Origin: Tenrec ecaudatus
Lineage: Eukaryota > Chordata > Mammalia > Afrosoricida > Tenrecidae
Length of the DNA: 64,000 nucleotides
Reading direction: 5' to 3'
Assembly: GCF_050624435.1 (NCBI RefSeq)
Contig: NC_134534.1
Span: 64,751,501-64,815,500 of the forward strand
Positions 54,830-64,000 of the stretch are shown piece after piece (position 1 is the first letter of the stretch; each line of letters begins with the position of its first letter). A program made the translations under genes and the position numbers. Below the pieces are notes generated by a model that made no database searches, had not been told where the DNA came from, and saw nothing but the letters and a program-made list of their open reading frames with translations.

Positions 54830-56420
54830 ACAAGCTTTCAAGAACCGGGTCACTACTCACCAAAGTTATGTAGAATAATATCTTTAAGGACTGAGTTATA
54901 CCAATTAACCGTGAAGTCCCCAATGGCCCTATAAACCCTTGAGCCCAGAGACTCAGTCCCTCAGGTGTTTGGTTATGTCCAAGAAGTTTGCATAACTTTG
55001 CCCTTGGTTTGATTCATTATATTCATGGATATACTTGCAGCCAAAACAAATACATATATAGAAATATCCTCTGCCAAACCCCTATATGTTCATGGGTATA
55101 TTCCCATACACCATCCCACACCTGCTCAGCTTGCATATCGACCTATGTGTCTACTCATAAATTATTATTGCTATTGCAGGATTGCCTGTGGTGAAGTGAA
55201 ACTGCTGAAGATGGTTCTTCTATCTATAACTTTGTATCTACCACTAAATTGATTGGGTGGGACCATGCAAATAGGGTGTGTGAAGCACTAATAGTGAGGA
55301 TTGATCAGTTTTGCCATTCCTCTGGGTTTATGTATATGAGCCCTCTCAGAAGCAGGGGCAAAGGAATCCCATGACCATCAAGAAAAAGCCACCACAACTG
55401 GACATTCCCTTACAGAAGGGTCGTGGTGAAGAGACAAGCCAGTCAGGGTGCAATGTAGCAACAATAAAACATACAATTTTCCCCTAGTTCTTTAATGATT
55501 CCTCCCCCCACCCAGTCTCCACTATTATTATCCCAACTCTACCTTACAAATCTGGTTAGACCAGAGGATGTACACTGGTACAGATAGGAATTTGGAAACA
55601 CAGAGAATCCAGAACAGATGAGCACCGCAGGACCAGTAGTGAGGGTGGCGATACCGGGAGGGTCGAGGGAAGGTGGGGTAGAAAGGAGGAACCAGTCACA
55701 AGGATCTACATATAACCTCCTCCCTGGGGGAAAGACAACAGAAAAGTGGGTGGAGGGAGATGTCAGACAGTGTAAGACATAACAAATAATAATTTTTAAA
55801 TTATCAAGGATAAGTGAGGGAGGGAGGCAGGGAGGGAGGGGTAAAAATGAGGAGTTGATACCAAGGGCTCAAGTAGAAAGCAAATGTTTTGAGAATGATG
55901 ATGGCAACAAATGTACAAACGTGCTTGTTACAATGTATGTATGTATGGGTTCTGATGAGTTGTACAGGTTCCCAATGAAATACTTAAAAAGAAAAAGCCA
56001 CCAACCGAGCACATGCAAGATCCTGTCTGAAATGACAGAGACAGCAAAGTGGCAGAACCAAGCCCACAGACACTGCAGAAGAGCCATGGCGAGATCCCGA
56101 GTTCACGCAGCCAGCTTCCCAGCCCAGGAAACAAGTCAGAGACCAAAAGACCAGAGAGAGAGATCCTTCCGACATGACTGAGAAGAGACATTATGAACAT
56201 AAGGACTGCGTTCTGATTATTTTGTAAGCTCTTAGCATCACTAATAACCCCCCAAATTGTGGTTATTGTCTGTGACTTCTGTATGGCCACTGCAGCAGAT
56301 TATCGAACCCAGCAGAGATGTCAAGTGGCATACGCAGGACGATTGGTGTCAGAATTAAGAATGCTGAAGAGTGGAGGCATGTCTGACCTTTCCCTACATG
56401 GTCATATGGATACACTGTGA
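54830..56420 (+). mobile_element. LTR-like fossil interrupted by LR1
   Basis: The two parts flanking LR1 (54830-55394 and 55990-56420) join smoothly through the duplicated 'aaagccacca'. Shared words with 29870-30650 include 'gattgggtgggaccatgcaaatag' and the 'ctgtgacttctgtatggccac' region. No viral genes are visible. It is older than the LR1 insertion. Confidence 0.5.
55395..55989 (+). mobile_element. LR1 retroposon, truncated, perfect target-site duplication
   Basis: Starts 'caactggacattccc' and ends at the tail 'cccaatgaaatactt' plus A-run. It is flanked by a perfect 14 bp repeat agaaaaagccacca (55381-55394, 55990-56003). One of the cleanest proofs that LR1 moves by LINE-type retroposition. 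Confidence 0.92.
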
Positions 56421-56756
56421 AGGGCATTTAAAGAGCAATATCATGAATAACTTTTTAAGAGAAAGAATTCTGGTAGTCGGGGAGGGGTGAAATTTCTCTA
56501 GGATTAGAAGTACTGATTATTCCCCTTCTGCTTGCTCATATTTCCATAATGAGCATTTAATCAAAGAATAAGGTGTTATAACAAGATGCAAATCACATTA
56601 ACTACTGAAACAATAATAGTCATGGCCCTAGGTAGTATAAGACAGAAGAGCAGGCAAGGAGATGACCAGTCTGAGAACAGGACGAGCAACAAGGAATGGG
56701 GATGCAAGTTCTGACAGTCTGACTCACCAGCTGATGCTAGAAAAACCTCCAGAACC

Positions 56757-56933
56757 CAAATTCAGTGCTGGAGTACAGCTGACTCATAGCACCCCGCCCC
56801 CAAGAGGGTTTCCGAGATTGCAACTCTTTAAGGGAGTAGAAAGCTCCATCTTTCTCCCTCAGAGTGGCTGGTGGTTTCAAACTGCTGACCTCGAAGTTCA
56901 TAGCCCAAGGCATAACCACTACACCACCAGTGT
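56757..56933 (-). mobile_element. AfroSINE
   Basis: 'gtacagctgactcatagcacc', 'gagtagaaagctccatctttctccctc', 'ggcataaccactacacc'. Minus strand. Confidence 0.85.
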
Positions 56934-56939
56934 TGATCC

Positions 56940-57237
56940 TAGAGAAAGTGGGCCGTAAATTTCAGAAAGAGGTGCCTGCGATGCAGTTGTTTAAAGGAGT
57001 TTTTAGAAAACACTCCTTTGCCTCAGATTATGTCCTATGCAAAACTTCTAGCAGCTTCAGACTAATGGTCTCTCCCTGTGATCTGGTGATGCTGCCTCAT
57101 TCCCAGCATCCTCCCTCGTATGCACAGGAGCCATGAAGATGAAGCCTGCCATGACCGCTAGCCACAGGAGACATTGGTATCTCCAAAAATCAGACTGGGT
57201 GCTTTGTTCTTGATGACTCAGTAACAAGCATTCTCCA
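56940..57237. other. intergenic sequence, nothing recognised
   Basis: No supported gene or repeat between two SINEs. Confidence 0.4.
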
Positions 57238-57415
57238 GAAAGCCACACTCATTGCCATTGAGTTGATGCTGATTCATGGCAAACCTGTAGAACGAGGTAG
57301 AACTGCTGCTGTGGGTTTCCAAGACTGTAACTATGGGAGTAGAAGCCGCATCTTTCTGAGGAGCAGGGGGTGCTATCAAACTCCTGACCTTCCAGCTAGC
57401 AGCCCAAAGCATCAT
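57238..57415 (-). mobile_element. AfroSINE
   Basis: 'cattgccattgagttgatgctg', 'gtagaactgctgctgtgggtttcc', 'gagcagggggtgctatcaaac'. Minus strand. Confidence 0.85.
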
Positions 57416-57499
57416 TGTATTTTATTTTATTTATAAGGATTGAAAGGCACTGTTTATTTTTAAAATAATAATTTGAAATATCACTGTCATCAAATTCAT

Positions 57500-58853
57500 C
57501 TTTTTTCTTTTTTCTTAAATACTTTTATTGGGGGCTATTATGTCTCTTATCACAATCCATACATTCATCCATTGTGTCAAGCACATTTGTACATATGTTG
57601 CCATCATTTTCAAAGCATTTTCTTTCTACTTGAGCCCTTGATATCAGCTCATTTTCCCACTCCCTTTCCCTCTCTTCCTCCCTCCCTCAAGAACCCTTGA
57701 TAAGTTAAAGACTATTATTTTCATATCTTACATTGTCCTCTGTCATCCTTCACCCACTTTTCTGTTGTTTATCCCTCTGGGAGGGGGTTATATGTTGATC
57801 CTTGTGATTGATTTCCCTTTACTCTCCCCACCGTCTCCTTATCTTCCTGGTATCTCTATTCTCATTGTTGGCCTGGAGGGGTTTTTCCTGGATTCCCTGA
57901 TTCTGGCTCTTATCTGTAGCAGTGTGCATGTTCTGATCTAATCTGATTTGTAAGGTAGAAATGAGGTCATGATAGTGGGGGGGGGGAGGAAGCATTAAGG
58001 AACTAGAGGAAAGTTGTTTCATCGGTGCTATACTGCTCCCTGACTGGTTCACCTCTTCCTTGTGACCCTTCTGTAAGGGTTTGTCAAATTGTCTACAGAT
58101 GAACTTTGGGTCTCTACTCCATGCTCCCCCAGCCCCAACCCACCATTCACATTAGATTGACTGTTCTGGGTCTTAAGATGCCCGATACCTGCTCTCATTG
58201 ACACCTCATGATCACACACGCTCATGTTTCTTCCATGTGGACTTTGTTGTTTCTCAGCTAGATGGCCACTTGTTTATCTTCAAGCCTTTAAGACCCCAGA
58301 TGATGTATCTTTTCATAGCCAGGCACCAATAGCTTTCTTCACCACATTTGCTTATACACCCATTTTGTCTTCAGCAATTGTCAGGAAGGTGAGCATTACA
58401 GAATACCAAGATTATTAGAATTAAGTGTTCTTACATTGAAGGAAAACTTGAGTCAAGGCCCATTGTCCATCTGCAACCTTAATTCTTAACATATAGATAT
58501 AAGTACATACATCTATTCCTCTCTCTCTTTATATATATATATTTACATATGTACATGCCTGTATTTAGACCTACATAAATGTCCTTTGCCTCCTGGTTCT
58601 TTCCATTTCCTTTTACTTTCCTCTTGTCCCACCATCATGTTCAACCTTCACTCAGGTTTAATAAGTCCTCACTTTACATTGCCCTCGATTATGCATCCTA
58701 CACCCTCTCTCCATTGATTTTAGTTCACTTGTTGTTCCCTTGTCCCTGGGTTGGTTGACGTACACCTTTCTTTTTGCCCCCCTCCACTTCTCACATGTCC
58801 TACGTGTCTCAATTCCGTTGTTTTCATCTCTGAATTGTTTATCCCATCTAGCA
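57500..58853 (-). mobile_element. LR1 retroposon, long copy
   Basis: Antisense LR1 from the tail (57525: 'cttttattgggggctattat') through the core (58210-58360) to 'ctgaattgtttatcccatctag'. A G-run lies at 57978-57987. Same subfamily as 17222-18781, sharing the 'caacttgagtc' and 'tatatctatatgttaag' style words. Confidence 0.85.
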
Positions 58854-58869
58854 TAATTTTTTTAAAAGA

Positions 58870-59354
58870 GCATTCTAGACACTCAATAAGTACCTAATAA
58901 TCTAAATAGCATGGTTTGTCCCCTCTTGCTTCTTTTGAAATGACTAAAGAGAATTCAAAAGAATGTACTTACCTTTTGAAATTAGATGTAAAAAGCTTAA
59001 AACGAGTCTCAAAAAGGTAAAAAGGAATTATTTATTTGATAGAATTACCCATCTATTTATTGCAAATGGCTTTCCTCCTGAGGGTCCACCAAGAGGGAAC
59101 AGAGAGGAAGAAAAGGAAGTACCAACACAGTTTAAATCACAATTCCCATCACTAACTGCACATTCAGCTGTACAAGACATTTATTATGGGCAACCTTGAC
59201 AGAGGTGAGGCAAAAACTTGTGTGGAGAACTAAAGACAGATTAGCATTGTTTCTCATAATTTGGGAATAAAAAAAATAAGGGTGGAAAAACATATCTATA
59301 GACTTAGAAAACTCCAAGTACTTAACAGCATCCATGCAGATTGCATATGCTGTA
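58870..59354. other. intergenic sequence, nothing recognised
   Basis: AT-rich; no supported gene or repeat. Confidence 0.4.
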
Positions 59355-59900
59355 GTTGTTAGGTACCTGAGATATTTTGTAAATTCTAGCCTCTAAACAA
59401 GTTATTATAAACCCATTTTGAAGGGAGTTCTGTTATGCTAATGGAAAGGATTAAAGTGTGATACATTCTGAGTCTCCACTGACAGAGGGTATGACTCAAG
59501 TGACCTTGGTTTCCTTAGGGGTATAGTTTGCTGAAAGACAAAAACCACATCTCTATCAAAACTATGTTTTGTGTTACCTCCCCTTCTTGAGCATGCGCAG
59601 AAGCAAGATCTGCTTGGACCTTAGGATGTACTTGGTTTCTGACTCTGGACCCAGCATTTGTCTTGTCTGTGCCGTGAGCTCTAGTTCTTGGTACTTGGGT
59701 TGCACTCCATCACACCAGCTTCTACAGCCTGTGGATGAGGAACCTTAAAATGCATGCCGGAACTTTGGATTTGGGCCTAACACCCTCAAACATGTGGGTG
59801 ACCCTTAAAGCTTTATGAGTTCTGTGAGACATTCCCGTGAACTGCAGAACCCACGGGTGTGAGGGAAGGCGCGAAGTGGAGTGGTGGTGATCAGGAAGAC
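59355..59900 (+). mobile_element. LTR-like fossil
   Basis: 'gtaaattctagcctctaaac' and 'gttatgctaatggaaaggatt' match the block at 21690-22290; later 'ggtgacccttaaagctttatgag'. No viral genes. Limits approximate. Confidence 0.4.
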
Positions 59901-60096
59901 AGACGGGAGTGGCTTACCGTCTTGGGAAACTTTGACATTTGGGAAAGCCTTACCTATCTAGCTCCTTAGGACTAGTCTGGTATTAATTCTTCCAAATCAT
60001 TGCCCTAGTGCCGTGATAAACCGCATACACACATTCATTCACAGTTTTTAAAAACACAAAATAACATGCATTGTTTTTTTAAAACATTGCTTATTT

Positions 60097-60259
60097 TATT
60101 ATAAAGGACTATCATTCACTGAAAATTCAGAGCTCTTGTTCACAGGGCTTTTCTAACAGTTTAACCATCAGTCACTTACAGATACAAAAGTAATGGCAAC
60201 TTTATTACTGTACAATGAAGGATAAATCAAACTTGAGCCTAGACATAAAAACAATAGGC
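60097..60259 (-). terminator. TMEM70 3' UTR with polyadenylation signals
   Basis: Downstream of the TMEM70 stop the minus strand carries AATAAA at 60206-60201 and again at 60102-60097. Either could direct 3' end formation; the nearer one is only about 55 nt past the stop codon. Confidence 0.55.
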
Positions 60260-60717
60260 TCATTTCTCTTCCTGAAGCTGTTTCTTTTCTTCTTCTTCTT
60301 CCATATCAAAAGTGAAAGGCTTGTCATAACCCATTAGATGGTTAAAGTCTTCAGGGTTTGGAAAGAGTAGTGGATTAACTAATAAGGACTTTGTTTTAGC
60401 ATAAAACGTGGTGAACATGTGTGCGCTGCTTGGAATCTTCACATCATTCTGGTGAAACACTGTACTCTTTTCTGAAAGCACAATACTGTACGTAATGGCT
60501 TTGTAAGTGTCTGTCGCGGCCTCATGATACAACCTAACGACGTAGCCTTTTGTGACAAAGTGAAGCAACAGTGGAGTGATCACTGTGAAGCTTCCGATGA
60601 TGCCGTAAAACAGGACTTGCAAAGGCAGACTGCCGATCACAATATCACTCTGTGCAAAAATGTACGGTAGGAAAGCAAGGCTGATCACACTTGTAGAATA
60701 AGAGAAACACTTCACCC
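60260..60717 (-). CDS. TMEM70: TMEM70 last coding exon (exon 3)
   Basis: Acceptor 'tttctccttgtttag' then GG-GTG-AAG; the exon begins at the second base of a codon, as in human TMEM70 where exon 3 starts at c.317. It encodes [20 protein letters not shown], a second membrane segment [19 protein letters not shown], then [54 protein letters not shown] and an acidic tail [13 protein letters not shown], stop TGA at 60260. All are close to the human C-terminal half. TMEM70 is an inner mitochondrial membrane protein with two membrane helices that helps build the ATP synthase c-ring. The upstream exons lie off the right edge. It is a genuine exon, not a retrocopy, because homology stops exactly at the acceptor. 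Confidence 0.96.
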
Positions 60718-60771
60718 CTAAACAAGGAGAAAAAGGAAGGGGTTAATGCACTTCATAAAAGAATCAATCTA

Positions 60772-61285
60772 GATGAAACATTTAACTTTCCTCTAGTTCT
60801 TAAATGCTTCCTCCCCTCCGCCCCCACTATTATGACCCCAATTCTACCTTACAAATCTGGCTAGAACAGAAGATGTACCCTGGTACAGAAAGGAACTAGA
60901 AACACCGGGAATCCAGGACAAATGACCCCTTCAGGACCAGTGGTCAGAGTGGTGATATTAAGAGGGTGAAGGGAAGGTGGGGTAGAAAGAGGAAACCGAT
61001 TACAAGAACCTACTCCCTGGGGGACAGACAACAAAAAAGTAGGTGAAGGGAGACGTCGGACAGTGTAAGACATGACAAAATAATAATAATTTATGAATTA
61101 GGAAGGGTTCATGATGGAAGGAGAGGGGAGGAAGGGGGGAAATGAGGAAATGATATTAAAGGCTCAAGCAGAAAGCAAATGTTTTGAGAAAGATGGGAAC
61201 AAATGTACAAATGGGCCTGACACAATGGATGTATGGATTGTGCTAAGAATTGTACAAGCCCCCAATAAAATTATTTTTTAAAAAC
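60772..61285 (+). mobile_element. LR1 retroposon in TMEM70 intron 2, next to the acceptor
   Basis: A 5'-truncated LR1 antisense to TMEM70, flanked by a perfect 12 bp repeat agaatcaatcta (60760-60771, 61286-61297). It ends 'gcccccaataaaattattt' plus A-run. Its left duplication starts 42 bp from the exon 3 acceptor. Confidence 0.9.
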
Positions 61286-61447
61286 AGAATCAATCTATCC
61301 TACTAGCTTTTCTATCTTTCTTCTTCCTATATCATCAAAACAACAACAAAACCAGAATACCCGTTTAAGTACCATGTTTAACATGACAGGAGGTTTTATA
61401 CACGTATTAATTTTATTCATCAGAAAAAAATCTGAGGCAGATATACA

Positions 61448-62425
61448 AGGGCCATCCCCGCCCAAAAGAGACTTTTTTCCCCCAAAACTAGGTATATATA
61501 TTTTTTCTTTTACAAAACCATCTTATCACCTTCAAAGTACTCTCCATTACATTTACTATATTTATAAAATCTGTGATTCCATTCTTGGAAACATTTTGCA
61601 AACTCATCTGTTCAGAAAGCTACCAGCACCTCCCTTGTTTTTTTCTTCACCTCTCCTATATCATCAAATCACTGTCGATTCGTGTCCCTCTTCATTCACG
61701 GAATAAAAATAATTTTTTAAGCGAGGTCAGGTGAGTAATGTGCGTGGAACAAGAAAGGCACGTTGCTTTTTGCCAAAAGTGGTGCACTGAGATGGTTGTG
61801 TGAGCAGGTGCACTGTCATGGTGGTAAAACCAGTGCAGGCCACACACATCCTCCTCCCCACCTGGGGCTGCCACAAATCAGGCTTTTTAGTCATTAAAAT
61901 TTGTTGAACCGAGCTTCAAGATAGTCCAGAGAGCTTCCCCATCTCTTTAATAGTCCATCACTAGTCTTCGAGCACGATTACACAAATTTTGTCAAGATTT
62001 TCATCCATTCGGTAAACTGATAGCCATCCAGAATTAGGTTTGTCACCAACCTACATTCTACCCTTTTGGAAACAAGAAAACCACTCATACACTTGAGTTT
62101 TTCCCACAGTGCTGTCCTTGTAAGCTGTATTCAACATCACAAGTTTCTGCAGCATTTTTCTCCTGAGAAGGCAAAAAAATTTTGAAAAAAAATCCACAGC
62201 TCCACGCTCTTCTCTTAAATTAGCCTTCACAAAAAAATCAGGTTCACGCGAAACTGCTTTTACAAGAAAATTCACTGCGATCAGAGAACCTTCCCAGGTA
62301 ACACCACTGGGTGCACTAACTCAAAGTGGATTGCTGGATGTTCGCCTAGCAGGGCAAATGTGGCTTATGAAAGCTCCGCTCACTGGAGCTTCCATCCGTC
62401 TTTCTTGGGCACCCCCTCGTACAAT
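61448..62425 (-). mobile_element. mariner-like DNA transposon, broken
   Basis: Second copy of the family at 25216-26145. Minus-strand pieces include MLNTAYKDSTVGKTQVYEWF with SCFQKGRM and the catalytic FYHHDSAPAHTTISV. The ends 'tacaagggccatcccc' (left) and 'ggcaccccctcgta' (right) form rough inverted repeats next to TA. The frame is broken in several places. Inactive. Confidence 0.85.
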
Positions 62426-62464
62426 TACTATGGCCCTGACTCATCTATCAGAAGAGAAAAACGG

Positions 62465-62578
62465 GACACTCATCCAATAACATAGCTAGGAGCTGGCAGA
62501 GATGGGATTTAAGTCCATGCAATTAGGCTCTGAAATCCATAACACTGACCATTACACTGCACTGGCACTCTAGGCAAG
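62465..62578 (-). mobile_element. MIR SINE
   Basis: 'gagctggcagagatgggattt', 'taggctctgaaatccataac' and 'ccattacactgcactgg' are the antisense tRNA-like head and core of MIR. Confidence 0.75.
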
Positions 62579-62595
62579 AAATTGCTTTAAAGTTT

Positions 62596-64000
62596 TAAGG
62601 TAGGACAGCACTGAATCTGATGAGAGCATATGGGAGCAAATGAAGGGGGAGGAAGAGAGAGTGCAGCACATCCTGGCCCACCAAGCCTTGAGGACGATAT
62701 TTCCACTCAGAGCAGCCAATCCACAGAGAAGACCACATGCCTGGCCCCACTAGGAGACATGACATCCCTCACTGACCCATAGCCCTACAGGAAACAACAC
62801 TGGAGACACAGTGTGGGAATTCTTTGCCCACACAGAGGCAAAACAGTAAGGGCGTGTCACAGAACAGCAAGGGCAACAGAGCAACGAAATCCCCAGGGAA
62901 TACCAAAAATAGACTTTGGGGCCAGGGCTTGGTGCCCCAACAGACTCAACTGGAAAACACTCCTAAAGACCAACAAACAGTCGCTGAGCTAACTACAAGC
63001 TCTCTTTCTTGTTGTGTTTTTGTCATAGGCTTGTTGCTTTATTTTGCTGCTTGGTTGTGCTCTGTTTTGTTTTTGTGCATGTCATTATCTCTGCAGGTCT
63101 GCCTAAGTAAAATAGGCTGGATGAACAATCTGGAGGAGAAAACGAGACCAACAGTTCCAGGGGGACATGGGGGAGGGGGAGGTGGGGAAAACGTGGTGGT
63201 GTTAACATACCCAGGGATAAGGAAACAACAAGTGATCCAAATCGGTAGTGAGGAGGGTGTAGGAGGCCTAGTAGGACATGATGATCAAGGGTAATGTAAC
63301 CAAGAGGAATTACTGAAACCCAAATAAAAACTGAGCATGATAGTGGGACAAGAGGAAAGTAAAAGGAAATAGAGGAAAAAGCTAGGAGGCAAAGGGCATT
63401 TATAGAGGTCTAAATAAAGGCATGTACACATGTAAACATATTTATATATGAGGATGAGGAAATAGATTTGTGTGCATATATTTATAGATTTAGTATTAAG
63501 GTAGCAAATGGGCATTGGGCCTCCACTCAAGTACTCCCTCAATGCAAGAATACTTTGTTCTATTAAACTGGCATTTTATGATGCTCACCTTCCTGACACA
63601 ATCCCTGAAGATAAAGCAAATGTGGTGAAGAAAGCTCATGGTGCCCGCCTATCAAAAGATATAGTGTCTGGGGTCTTAAAGGCTTGAAGGTAAACAAGCA
63701 GCCATCTAGCTCAGAAGCAACAAAGCCCACATGGAAGAAGCACACCAGCCTGTGCCATCACGAGGTATCTAAGGAATCAGGTACCAGGCATCATCAGAAC
63801 AAAAACTCATATCATTCTGAATGAGGGGGACTGCAGAGTGGAGACCCAAAGCCCATCTGTAGGCAACTATACATTCCCTTATGGAAGAGTCTCGGGGGAG
63901 GAGATGAGCCAGTCAGGGTGCAGTGTAGCAATGATGAAACATACAACTTTCCTCTACTTCCTAAATGCTTCCTCCCCACCCACTATCATGATCCTAATTC
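62596..64000 (+). mobile_element. LR1 retroposon, long copy running off the right edge
   Basis: Begins with 5' sequence also found at 26600-26940 ('gaagggggaggaag', 'cacatcctggcc', 'ggagacacagtgtggg'), continues through the T-rich segment (63000-63080), 'ataggctggatgaacaatctgg' and the core (63600-63780), and leaves the window in the C-rich segment. Together with 41010-42729 it gives the collinear order of the element. Confidence 0.88.

Noticed and set aside
62824-63294. 156-codon open frame on the plus strand
   Set aside because: It lies in LR1 and is not open in the copies at 31460 and 41010; the amino acids show no family.

Overview
This is a 64 kb piece of a placental mammal nuclear genome. 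Three things point to an afrotherian, probably a tenrec or golden mole (inference): many roughly 200 bp tRNA-derived SINEs of the AfroSINE type, RTE (BovB-like) LINEs whose 3' ends resemble the SINE tails, and a heavy load of lineage-specific repeats. Nothing bacterial, plasmid-like or CRISPR-like is present.

Two host genes can be recognised, both on the minus strand and in the human 8q21.11 order. At 60260-60717 is the last coding exon of TMEM70 (mitochondrial ATP synthase assembly factor), entered through a good splice acceptor; its first two exons lie beyond the right edge. About 22 kb downstream is LY96 (MD-2, the LPS-binding partner of TLR4): exon 1 at 37704-37815, exon 2 at 23246-23335, exon 3 at 16034-16162 and exon 4 at 11753-11805. 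Together they encode residues 1-128 without interruption, with GT/AG borders and the human intron phases. I could not find exon 5, so positions 1-11752 are read as intron 4. At 49227-50461 there is a processed pseudogene of SLC25A5 (ADP/ATP translocase 2) with both UTRs and a 16 bp target-site duplication.

The rest is mostly repeats. The dominant one is a long, apparently non-coding retroposon that I call LR1. It has about 17 pieces here, up to 1.7 kb each and on both strands, ending in a conserved tail with AATAAA and an A-rich end. Many copies have 10-16 bp target-site duplications and one has a 5' inversion, so a LINE reverse transcriptase (most likely L1) moved it. Related families (LR2, LR3, LR4) have different 3' ends; LR2 shares a core with LR1. 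There are also three RTE LINE copies, several L1 3' ends, two mariner copies, MIRs, a possible MITE, and many fossil solo LTRs. Most of the LTRs are MaLR-like, with TG...CA ends and 5 bp duplications, and two form nested opposite-strand pairs.

Layout: 1-11752 LY96 intron 4 with LR1, L1, RTE and LTR copies; 11753-37815 LY96 exons 4 to 1 with repeat-filled introns; 37816-60096 intergenic, with LTRs, full-length LR1 and LR2, the SLC25A5 retrocopy and a second RTE LINE; 60097-64000 TMEM70 exon 3 and intron 2 with LR1, mariner, MIR and a further LR1 running off the edge.
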